Part shown: positions 12,001-21,046 of the stretch, piece after piece
Numbering within the stretch: the stretch's first letter is position 1
Layout of the letters: every line of letters starts with the position of its first letter
From: Parvularia atlantis
Lineage: Eukaryota > Opisthokonta > Rotosphaerida
Length of the DNA stretch: 44,315 bases
Direction of reading: 5' to 3'
Assembly (NCBI GenBank): GCA_943704415.1
Contig: CALSCO010002395.1
Span: 1-44,315, forward strand
Program-made: the position numbers and the translations under genes
Notes under the pieces: model-generated
The model's database searches: none
The model's input: only the letters and a program-made list of their open reading frames with translations
What the model was told of the DNA's origin: nothing

Positions 12001-15000
12001 GCGCACAGTCGTGTCAGCTCACGCTCGCACACCAGCTGCGTGCAATCACCGCACCGTCTTGCCGGCCTGCAGCGCGTCCCACAGCCGCTGCGACTCGGGG
12101 TCCAGGGGCGCAATAAGCGCGTGCGAGCTGGCCGTCTCGTCCGAGAGCGATGCGAGCCCGCGCTCGGCTTGGTCGCGCTGCAGCTCGGCTGTGCCGCGCG
12201 TCAGTGCTAGTCGTTGCGCAACGCCCAGCGAGCGCACGCACCCCGCGTGAGCAGCTTGAGCAGCTCGTCTTTCGCGGCGACCACCTGCGCCAGAGCCGTG
12301 CGCGTACCGTTGAGCTGCTCCTGCAAGTCTGCGATGCTCGCGACCGGAGACGCGGCGCTGCCGCTCGTTGGCGTCGGCGCAGGGGCTATCTGCGGCTGCG
12401 GCGCTGGCGGTTGCTGCGTCGGAGCGGCGGTCTTGCTTGTCGCTGCGGGCTGCGGCACCGACTTGGTGGTCGCAGCAGGCTGCGCAGGCGTTGCGACTGG
12501 CTTGTCGGTCGCGTCAGGCTGCTGCTCCGGCTTGTCGGTCACGGTAGGCTTGCCGATCGTTGCGGGCTGAGCCGTCGCTGCGGGTGGCTTGTCGGCGGCC
12601 GCCAGTGCGCCAAAGCTGAACGCCGGCGCGATCGTGGCCGCCGCAGCAGGTGTCCCAAAGCTGAACGCGGGCTGTGCCGTCTCTACGGCTTGAGCAGGCG
12701 TGGCCGCTGCGGCGGGCTGTGTCGGCGATGCAGGCTTGTCGGCAGCCGTTGATCCCGATACGCCAAAGCTGAACGCGGGCTGCACTGCGGTGGCGGGCTC
12801 GTCGGCAGCGGCGAGCTTGTCGACCGGGGCAGCAGGTGCGCCAATGCTGAACGCGGGTTGTGACAACGGCGCAGCGGGCTTCGTGCCTGGCTTCGCAGCC
12901 GCGCTGTCCGCAGCCATGCTGAAGCTGAACGGCGGTGCGGCTGTCGGCTGTGGCGTGGCCGGCGCAGGCCCAGACGCAGCGGCCGCGGTTGACACGCCGA
13001 AGCTGAACGGTTGCAGTGCGCCCGACTTGCTCGCGGGCTTGTCGGCGGGCTTGTCGGCGGGCTTGTCGGCGGGCTTGCTGGCTGCCGGCTGCGATGTGGC
13101 GGGAGCAGGCGTGGCAGCAAAGCTGAACAGCTGCGGTATCGACTGCTTGCTCGTGGCCGGCTCGTTGGGCTTGATCACAACGGGCTCGGTGGGCTCAGAT
13201 GCAGGCTGGGATGCAAACGTGAAGCCACCCGCTGGGGTCGCAAATGCAAAGCCCGGCACGGGCGCCGGTGACGGAGTCTTAATGGGCGTGGTCGCGGCCG
13301 GCGTGGTCGGCGATGAGGCTGGCTGCGCAGCGTTGGCTTGCTCGAGCGCCTTGGAGAACGAGAACATCGGCGCACTAGGCGCGCCCGCCGTGCTGGTTGC
13401 CGCCGCGCCAAAGCTGACTTGGCTGAACGGCGACTTGCCCTGCGTCGCAGCGTGCGCGCCAAAGCTGACCTGGCCGAACGGCGACTTGCCTTGCGACGAG
13501 GCGGATGGCGCAAACGGCGAGGCAGTTGTGGCGGCCGCGCCCCAGACGCCCTTGGCAGCGGCGGCCGGCGCAGCGCGCGGCACAGTGGCGTCGCTACTCT
13601 CCTCCTCGTCGTCCAGCACGTCGTCCTCGAGCTCGGCTTCGTCGTCGTTGTCGTCCTCGTCGCCCTGGCCCTCGTCCTCGTTGTCGCTCTCGCTACCGCG
13701 CGTGTCGTCGTCGCCGTCGTCGCCTTCCGTCACGGGCACGTCGGGCACCTCGTCATCCTCCTCACCATCGACCTCGACACCGCCGGCGCACGGCACCACC
13801 TGCTCGTCGCGCACGGCGTCGTCCGTAGTGCCCTCCAGCGTGAACCGGCATAGCTCGCCCTCGGACGAAAGCAGCAGCACGACAGCGTCGTCTGCGCAAC
13901 GCGCCGTGAGCAACGCAGCGGAGGAATCGTGTTGCACGCACGAGCTTTCGCGCCGCCCGGCGCGCCGCTGCGCACAAAGCCCGCCGCGCCCACGATGAAC
14001 GACTGCTCGTACGTCTCGGCGTTGGTCGGCGTCGTCACGAGGTCCATCTCCGTGAACAGCTCGTGCGGTCCGTTGTCGCCCACGCGCCTGATCACCACAG
14101 CCTCGTCCGTGATCGAGCACGCCAGCAGCACAAACGTCTCCATCCTGGGGCAAAGCGGCGTCAGTACTGCAGCCGTTCGTGTGGCACGCGCACGCACGGG
14201 AACGCAAAGGTCATCGCCGTGACGTCAAACTGCTCGGCCTTGGGCCGCACGACCGACATAAAGACGTCTGGGATGTGCTCAACGCTACGGGCGTCGCCGG
14301 CGGCCTGCGCAGCGTTGTCAGCCACAGCAGGCCACATGCAGCCACGCGCACGCACGAGCACGCCCGGCGCCAGCACGTGCAGCGTGTACCGGTCCTCCGC
14401 GCGCGTGAAGGCAAAGGTGCGGCCGGCGTCGCACGCCACGGCCTCGACTGCGGTAGTGATCGTGTGAGGATATGCTGGCACGTGTGCAAGAGGGGCGCAC
14501 CGGGCTCCTCGCCGCTCACGACCTTGACGCGGTGCCGCACCTGGCGCTTGCGGTCAAGCTCGATGACCCAGCCCGAGCACGTGCCGAGCACGAAGCCATC
14601 GGCCGCCGCGCAGACTGCACACGGAAGACGACGTCAGGCCGGCTATATCGCGCACGTCGCACGCCGCACACCGCACCGGCGAGGACCGTGTAGTCGACGT
14701 TGACGGTGACGGCCCTAAGTGCAGGCGGGGTTGCACGCAGGCCGATGTCGATCGCGCGCAAGGCGCCGTCGCTTGAGCGAAAAAGGACGGACGTGCCGAC
14801 GGCGGCGAGGTGCGTCACAAGCGCGCCAGGGAACACGGTCGTCTTAGCAACGGGCTCGCTCGCGCTCAGCTGCGACGGCGGGCACGTGACGCCGTCAGCA
14901 ACCCGCCACGGCCGAGTTAAGCAGCGGCGAGGGCGACGACCTTGCCGCGGGACGCGTCAACAGCGAAGACGAGCAGCGTGTTGCCGCTGGCCACGAGCAG

Positions 15001-15365
15001 CAGCGCATCGTTCGCGGCGAACTGTAGCGCGGCGACGGGCAGCGCCGTCTTGACCTGTGCCGCCGCCCCTCTACCTCAGACGCCAGCGGCCCTGACGCGC
15101 GCAAACGGGGGCACCTTCACGAGCGCCTTGTCGACGTCCGCGGCGTAATCGCTCAGCACGCCGACGCCGAACCCTGCCGCCGCCCCGCGTGAGCCACGAA
15201 CGACGCCGCTCACGCCACACGACACACACCGCGCTCGAGCGCCACTGCCACGAGCCCCGCCGCTGCCGCCGTCGCCGCGCGCGCCACAAGCCGCCCGCGC
15301 GCGTCGCTCGCGAAGGGCGCGGTCACGTGCACGGCCGGCGCCACGGCTGAGAGGCCCGGCGGCAT
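9057..15365 (-). CDS. FG nucleoporin, NUP214/Nup159 type
   Basis: Fourteen exons close in phase to about 1860 codons, counting six N. Order from the N terminus: a beta-propeller-like domain of about 350 residues (strands such as AALQFAANDALLLVASGN, GFVLGTCSGWVIEL, METFVLLACSI, DDAVVLLLSSEGELCRF); a strongly acidic D/E tract (around 13580-13760); a first FG region with FSFG, AFSFG and SFG motifs; a coiled-coil stretch from LQEQLNGTRTALAQVV through MTQRRTMLGLQPRLNALEQ to LLQRAS; then a long AFG/SPFG/AFGQ-rich region to the stop. NUP214/Nup159 sits on the cytoplasmic face of the nuclear pore and tethers the DEAD-box mRNA export factor DDX19/Dbp5 through its propeller. The assignment rests on domain order, since FG regions are not alignable. 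The start at 15365 leaves only 29 bp to the divergent gene. Confidence 0.85.
9960..11160. repeat. In-frame tandem repeat array in the second FG region
   Basis: A 279-bp unit (93 codons) is present in two nearly identical full copies and a partial third: the same landmark, AAAGGGCGATGCGGCAGG, starts at 10191, 10470 and 10749. A second segment of about 220 bp at about 9990-10210 recurs at about 10820-11047. Part of it recurs again after the run of N. The copies are close enough to imply recent duplication or ongoing homogenisation, and they keep the reading frame. Confidence 0.9.
11048..11053. other. Assembly gap (six N) within the nucleoporin repeat array
   Basis: The N run is flanked on both sides by the same segment of roughly 90 bp, so the assembler probably could not span the repeat. 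The true copy number and protein length are therefore unknown. The frame is kept if the gap really is 6 nt. Confidence 0.95.
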
Positions 15366-15394
15366 CGCTGTCCACGTGGATTTCCACGGAAGAA
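15366..15394. promoter_or_regulatory. 29-bp spacer between divergent start codons
   Basis: The nucleoporin (minus, start 15365) and the Cys-rich membrane protein (plus, start 15395) are separated by only 29 bp. No TATA-like box fits. The spacer is relatively A/T-rich for this region (GTGGATTTCCACGGAAGAA). If both starts are right, each transcript must begin inside or very close to the other gene, and the promoter elements lie in coding sequence. Confidence 0.55.
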
Positions 15395-16621
15395 ATGGGC
15401 CGGCCCGTGACCGCGCTCGTTGTGGTCGCGCTCGCCCTGCTGTCGGCGGGCGGCGCACGCGCGCAGTGCACCGGCGTGTACTCGACGTGCAGCACGTGCG
15501 CCAGCACGGCCAACTGCCGCTGGTGCGCTGCTCGGGGGCGCGCGGCCCGTTGTTGACGCAGTCATCTTGCCGTGTTACATAGGTGCTCGGACTCGTCCCT
15601 CGCCACGAGCGGCAACTGCTACAACTACCCGTCGACGTCGTGCTCGAGCGTGGGCTACACGTACACCTTTGACCTGGTGCGTGCGCGCCGTGTGCGACGG
15701 AGGGGGAAGGAGACTGAAAAAAAAAAAACGACGCGCACAGCCATCGCAGTGCTCGGGTAGCCCGCAGAGCAGCTGCTCGTCGTACTCGTCGTGCTCGTCG
15801 TGCGCAGCGACGAGCAGCTGCGTCTGGTGCGCGCGGTCTGCGTCGGGGTTCCACCGGCGGCGTCTCACCGGCCGCGCAGGTGCTCGTCCTTCTCGTCGTA
15901 CCCGGGCTCGTCCGGCAGCTGCATCAGTACCGGCAGCGCGTGCTCGTCGAGCGGCTACTCGTACACGTACATCTACGTGCGTGCTTGATGGCTCTCTGCG
16001 CGCTGCATGCCGTGCCGTGCTGATTGTGCCTTTCGCGCGGGCGCAGTCGAGCTCGTGCAGCAGCACCAGCGGCGGCTCATACAACTACAGTCCGTACTAC
16101 TACACTGGCCTCGTGGGCACGATCCTCTACGTCGTCATCATCATCCCCACGCTCATCTTCGTGCGTCGCGGCCACGCAGTGGCGGTGCACCGTCGTCTAA
16201 CGCGCGTGGCCGCCGCAGGTCATCATCGTCGCGACCGTGATCACGATCATGGTCCGCCGCCGCCGCATGATGGCCACGGGCACCGTCATCGTCTCGTCGC
16301 CCCCGGCCCCAACGGCGCGTGCGCGTGTTGCGCTTGCTGGGGAGGGCGGATGCTGATCAGCTCGCGGCACAGCAGACCGTCGTCAGCACCAACTCTGTCG
16401 CAATGAATGGCCCCGGCCCCGGCTACCCGCCGCCGCAGGGCACCTACTACCCGCCGCCGCAGGGCACCTACTACCCGCCGCAGCAGGGCTACTACCCGCC
16501 GCCGCAGCAGCAGCAACAGGACCAGTACGCGTACCCGCCGCCGCAGCAGCAACAGGACCAGTACGCGTACCCGCCGCAGGGCCCGCCGAACAACGCCTTT
16601 CCTGGCCCGCCGCCGATGTGA
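15395..16621 (+). CDS. Secreted/type I membrane protein with PSI-like Cys modules and a YPPPQ tail
   Basis: Seven exons give about 292 residues. A clear signal peptide (MGRPVTALVVVALALLSAGG, cleavage near ARA-Q) is followed by two similar modules. Each has a C-x2-C-x5-C-x-W-C core (CSTCASTANCRWC and CSSCAATSSCVWC) and a Ser/Tyr-rich stretch with further Cys, resembling the PSI (plexin-semaphorin-integrin) fold. In both modules an intron falls inside the WC pair at the same phase, which supports duplication. One membrane helix follows (LVGTILYVVIIIPTLIFVII and onward) and then a basic stop-transfer RRRR. The cytoplasmic tail is rich in Pro, Tyr and Gln, with repeated YYPPPQ/YPPPQ. Such tails can bind WW domains, but partners are unknown. 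The last intron (about 16327-16360, 34 nt) is uncertain. I do not recognise a named family. Confidence 0.75.
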
Positions 16622-16762
16622 GCGCGTGTGCACGCGCGGAGCGATGCAGTGCAGGCCTCTCTTTGTGTGTTGTCCCTTCTCCTGTGCCGCGTGTTACCGT
16701 GTGCCTCCACACTCCACTTGACCATTTCTTGTTGTGTTCGCACAAGGGTATCGGCCTCACTG

Positions 16763-19290
16763 CTACGCCATCGTGTTGCCCGCAGGCTGCGTGGCCGTCG
16801 CGCCGCCGAGCAGCTTGATCTCGCCGCGTTTCTCGAGCTATGCACCCGTGGCCGGTTCGTGCGTGAGTGTCAGCCATCGGCGCCGATCAGCGCACCTCGT
16901 GGATATCCTGGATGGCCGTGCACATGCCGCAGAGGCCCACGCCGCACGTCGACGCGTCCTCGCTCTCGCTAATGCCGAACTTGGCCTGGACGTTGCGGCG
17001 GAGGCGGTAGAGCGAGATGCCCGAGCACAGGCACGCGACCAGGTTGAAGCCCTGCTTGTCCATCTGGCCGACGACGTGGCCCTGGGCACATTCGCACGGT
17101 CAGCACACGGTGGATGCTCACGGTCCAACTGGCGCACGCGCGCGCACCATGACGAGGCACGGGCAGCAGCACACCGCGACCGTGGTCGGGATGTCCTTGA
17201 AGCACTCGAACGTGCCAATGTCGTAGCCCTGCGTCTCCCAAAAGCTGGCCTGCACGGACGTGTTGAGCGTCATGGTCGTCGCCGACACGCTCGGCGCCGA
17301 AGTGCTGGGCGAGTCTTTGGCGGGCGTGGTCGGCGTCATGGTGGCGCCCGCCACGGCGTCCTTGGCGGGCGGGGCGGGGTTCGGCGCGGCGTCATCCTTG
17401 GCGGGCGGGGCGGCAGCAGGCGCAGCAGCGGCGGGCGCAGCGGCAACAGGCGCAGCGGCGGCGGGCGTAGCGGCGGCGGGCGTAGCGGCAGCAGGCGCAG
17501 CGGCAGCGGATGCGACACCGGCGAGCGCGGCCAGATCCGCAAGGCGCTCCTGCACGATGCGCCACGGCGCCTGGTCCTTCGCCGCCTGCCCAGCGTAGTC
17601 CGGGTCAGCAGCTAAGTGCAGCGCGTCACGGCCGCGCGCCTTGATGCGGCCGAGCAGGGACGACAGCACGACCGGGTCGTGCTCCTTGAAGAGAACGCCG
17701 AGGTTGAAGACGTACGTGTCGAGCTCGGCGGGGTTGAGGCCGGCAAGGATAAAGACATCCACACCGAGCGGGTCTGTCGTGGCGTAGACCTGGCGCATCG
17801 TCTTGATCTGCTCCGCGGGCTCAGCTTTGGACGAGAGCGGGAACAGGTGCGTCTCCTCGCTCATGAGGTGGGCCTCCATGTGGTCCAGCAGCTGGGCGAT
17901 CGAGGCGCACGTGAGCGGGTGAGAAACTAAGGAGGCATTTGCGCACCTCGTCGAGGCTTTTCTTGGCCTCCGCCACGGCGTCGGCGGCGGGCTGTGGCGC
18001 GGCCGCGAGCGCCGTGAGCTTGTCGAGGATAGGGCCGTACAGTGCCTCCTCGTGCTCGTGCTCTGCACCGGGCGCTCAGAGCGCCGTTGCACATGCAGCC
18101 TGTGAACCGCGCACCCTCGTGCTGCGTCTTGGTCGCGCCGGCTTGCATCGCCTCGAGCAGCGGGAAGAGGATCTTCTCCTCGTACACGGCGTGGTTGTCG
18201 CGCACGAGCGTGACGAGCTTCGCCAAGGTGTCGGCGGCCTGCTGCAGTGCGTCCTGCGTACCCTTGTCCAGCAGGGCTGCAAAGGGGGGTGAGCGCACGA
18301 GCGCGCGCGTCGATCGCGAGGGAGGAGCCGCACCGCGCAGCGCGCGCGCGTAGAAGCGCACGGCCTGGTGCTGCAGCTGGTTGTTGGCAAACACGGGCGC
18401 GCGGGGGATGGCCATGATGGCGCGCTGCGACGACAGCGACGGTCACCGTGCGCGCGCAGATGGGCATCGGCGATCGCACCTTGAGCAGCGCGTCGACCGG
18501 CGTGGCGACCTTGGTGTGCGCGGGTAGGGCAAGCAGGCGGTCCTTTCGCGACGCGTGCGTGGTCAGCAAGACGGCGCCGGAGGGCCGATGCGCGCACGCA
18601 CACCTTGTACGCCGTCAGCGCCGTCAGCTTGCCGTCGGGCTCAACCCAGCGCATGTACTTGAGCACAGGCAGGCGGTAGAGCAGCGGCAGGACGTACACA
18701 TCGATCATCGACGGCTGCGCGCCGAAGAAGAACGGGCCGGGCGCAGCGGCCAGGTGCGCGTCCAGCTTGGCGAAGGCCACGGCGAGCTTCGGGCGGAACT
18801 CGCGCTGGACGGGCATGCCGGGCGCCTGGAGGACCTTGGTGAAGGCCGCCGTGAGGTCGTCGCGCACAAAGGCCAGCCACGTCGCGTAGTCGTCCGCGGG
18901 CACGGCGTCGGGCGCGGGCACGGCCGGCGGCTCGGGCACGGTCGTGTCAATGTAGGCGAGGGCGTCGTCGCTGGACGCGAGCACGACGTCGCCGTGCAGC
19001 ACGACGGGCACGGTGCCGGCCGGGTTGTACTGGCGCAGCCGTGCGCTGTCAGACGCGACGTGGCGACGAGCGGGATCCGCGCGCACCTGCTTGATCTGCG
19101 CGAGATCCGCCTCGTTGCTTAGGTTCACCTCGCGCTGCGGTACTACACGTGTCAGCGGAAGATGGGCGGCGCGCGGCCGGCGCACAAACTCGCTCGCGAC
19201 GCCCTTGAGCTCGAGCAGCACGCGCACGCGGTGCGTGTACAGACAGAACCTGTGGCTGAGCACGACGAAGGGCGCGGTCGCGGCGGCCAT
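16763..19290 (-). CDS. GST - hemerythrin - PLAC8 fusion protein
   Basis: Ten exons close in phase to 671 residues with no stop. Residues 1 to about 214 form a glutathione-S-transferase: thioredoxin-fold start FCLYTHRVRVLLELKG with a Cys in the active-site position, AGTVPVVLHGD and SSDDALAYID (cis-Pro and Ser-Asp signature), then a helical domain (FFFGAQPSMIDVYVLPLLYR). Residues about 220-350 form a hemerythrin bundle with all iron ligands in order: His in QLQHQAVRF, HxxxE in NHAVYEEKILFPLL, His in EEHEHEEALYG, HxxxE in HLMSEETHLFPL. A helical stretch and an Ala/Pro-rich linker follow. Residues about 550-650 form a PLAC8 domain (FWETQGYDIGTFECF, AVCCCPCLVMG, CGVGLCGMCTAIQDIHE). One exon (17148-17891) covers the last hemerythrin helix through the start of PLAC8, so that fusion is certain. 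The GST joins by two ordinary introns (18543-18603 and 18425-18479). The likely role is redox or metal sensing, by inference. Confidence 0.88.
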
Positions 19291-19350
19291 CGCGCGGTGA
19301 CTCAAACGGTGAACTGTGTACGCGTACGTCACAGTTGACTTTGGAAGGAG
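19291..19350. promoter_or_regulatory. 60-bp divergent promoter region (GST-hemerythrin-PLAC8 and CIAO1)
   Basis: Two divergent ATGs are 60 bp apart. The interval is noticeably more A/T-rich than its flanks (for example CTCAAACGGTGAACTGTG and CAGTTGACTTTGGAAGGAG), as expected for a compact bidirectional core promoter. No specific factor site is recognised. Confidence 0.5.
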
Positions 19351-20821
19351 ATGCCGCTTGAACTGATCGCGACGCTGCACGGTGCGCCGGGGGGGGGAAG
19401 CGATGCGGGTCGTCGCCGGCCGCTGAGCCACGCGCGCGGGCGCGCCAGGCCACGCGGACCGCGTCTGGTCCGTCGCGTGGAATCACAACGGCACGCTGCT
19501 GGCCAGCTGTAGCGGCGACAAGACCGTGCGGCTGTGGCGGCAGGCACGTGCGATGCGATGCGTCGCCGGGGACAGTGCGAGCGCGCGCCGGCTGACTGCC
19601 ACGCCCGGCGACCGTCAGGAGGGCGGCGCGTGGATCGAGGCCGGGCGCCTGGACGACGCGCACCAGCGCACCATCCGCGCCGTCGCGTTCTCGCCCGACT
19701 CGCGGCACCTGGCCACGGCCAGCTTCGACGCGACCACGGGCGTGTGGGAGTACAGCGCGACGACGGGCGGTGCGCGCCCCCCGCGACGGCGATCGCGCGC
19801 CAGGCCGCGGCACCGATCGTCACTCGCGGCAGAGTATGAGCTGCTGGCCAACCTCGAGGGCCACGAGAACGAGGTCAAAAGCGTGGCCTGGTCGGCGTCG
19901 GGCGCGCTCCTGGCGACGTGTGGGCGCGACAAGAGCGTGTGGGTGTGGGAGGGTGCGTTGCAGCACACCGCGCGATGCGCGGGCGGCGCGACTGACAGAG
20001 GTACAGTCGAGGCCGATAACGAGTTTGAGTGCGCCGCCGTGCTGCAAGACCACACGCAGGACGTGAAGATGGTCCGGTGGCACCCGTACGACGACGTGCG
20101 TGGTTCCGGGCGCGCAACGGCACGCTGAGCCGCAGGCGCAGGTGCTTGTGTCGTGCAGCTACGACGATACGATCCGTTTCTGGGCGGAGGACGGCCACGA
20201 CTGGGTCGGCGCGGGCACGCTCACCGGCCACACGTCCACCGTCTGGGCGGTCGACTTTGACGCGGCCGGCACGCGCTTGGGTGCGCGCCCGCTGCTTGCG
20301 TCTTGCTGCGTGCGAGCTCACGTCGCGCGCTGCGGCCGCAGCATCGGTCGGCGACGACCGCGCGCTCAGGATATGGCGCCGCTTCCTGCCGGGCAACGCC
20401 GAGGGCGTGGACGTGGGCGGGGCGCGCTCGCGCTGGGTGTGCACGGCGACGCTCGACGACCAGCACACGCGCACGATCTACACCGTGTCGTGGTCCGGCG
20501 CAGATGTGATCGCGACGGGCGCGGGCGACGACGCGATCCGCCTGTTTGGCCCCACGGTGCGCGCGCGCGCGGCCCTGTCCGGCTGCACCGGCTCAGTGCA
20601 CGCACGCAACCACGTCAGGGCGCAGGGCCGGACACGTACGCGCAGCTGCACGTCGTCAGCAAGGGTGTGTGCCTCACCCGAGCTGCCGCCCGCTGACACG
20701 CGCGCGCGCGGCAGCACACGACTCGGACATCAACTGTGTGCGCTGGAGCCCCGGCGACCCGACGCTGCTGGCCTCGGCGAGCGACGACCGCTCGATCAAG
20801 CTGTGGCGGTGGCGGGCGTGA
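19351..20821 (+). CDS. CIAO1: Cytosolic iron-sulfur assembly component, CIAO1/Cia1
   Basis: Nine exons close in phase to 330 residues (human CIAO1 has 339). The protein is a seven-bladed WD40 propeller. It is the substrate-docking part of the targeting complex that inserts Fe-S clusters into cytosolic and nuclear proteins. Blades are clear: GHADRVWSVAWNHNG with CSGDKTVRLW, RTIRAVAFSPDSRHLATASF, GHENEVKSVAWSASGALLAT, DHTQDVKMVRWHPYDD, GHTSTVWAVDFDAAGT, RTIYTVSWSGADVIATG and AHDSDINCVRWSPGD with SASDDRSIKLW. The FDATTGVW segment is characteristic of Cia1 and not of general WD proteins. The intron at 19544-19618 fits only as GC-AG (CAG then GCACGT). The S9, DDAH and PP2A neighbours are unrelated. 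Known clients of the pathway include some DNA helicases. Confidence 0.95.
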
Positions 20822-20857
20822 GAGAACGAGCGCAATGGTGCCGGGTTGGGGTTGTTG

Positions 20858-20875
20858 TTTTTTTCTTTTTTTTTT
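20858..20875. repeat. Poly(T) tract 3' of CIAO1
   Basis: An 18-nt T run broken by one C begins 37 nt after the CIAO1 stop, in an otherwise GC-rich region. It may be part of the 3' UTR or a termination region, or of the promoter of the next gene. Nothing decides between these. Confidence 0.6.
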
Positions 20876-20894
20876 CGCGACTTTCTTCGCCGAC

Positions 20895-21029
20895 ATGCAT
20901 CGCGCGCTCGTCCGCGCCCTCGCCGCGGCCGCATTTGCGGCCCTCGCCAGCACGGTCACGGGCTACCTCGTGATCGGCATCCAACCGAACCGCACCTCGG
21001 CCGGGATCGGGTGGCGCCACCCTAACTGA
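20895..21029 (+). CDS. Possible 44-residue hydrophobic small protein
   Basis: This small ORF fills much of the 225-bp gap between CIAO1 and the helicase gene. It starts MHRALVRALAAAAFAALAST and continues with VTGYLVIGIQPNRTS, which is one plausible membrane helix or signal sequence with an early Arg-rich flank. It ends 17 nt before the next ATG, so it could equally be an upstream ORF in the helicase 5' UTR or chance. No family is recognised. Confidence 0.2.
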   Translation: MHRALVRALAAAAFAALASTVTGYLVIGIQPNRTSAGIGWRHPN

Positions 21030-21046
21030 ACATTCGTGACAGAGCG

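Noticed and set aside
12700-13998. Long plus-strand ORF of about 430 codons opposite the nucleoporin
   Set aside because: It is the mirror of the GC-rich FG coding sequence, is low in complexity (Ala/Gly/Ser) and has no recognisable domain. The minus strand carries FSFG repeats and phased exons.
18425-18480. Possible gene boundary between the GST and the hemerythrin parts, with a start at the internal Met near 18415
   Set aside because: The separating segment is only 55 nt, has perfect GTGCG...CAG intron ends and joins in phase. There is no room for a 3' UTR plus promoter, although in this compact genome transcript data should confirm it.
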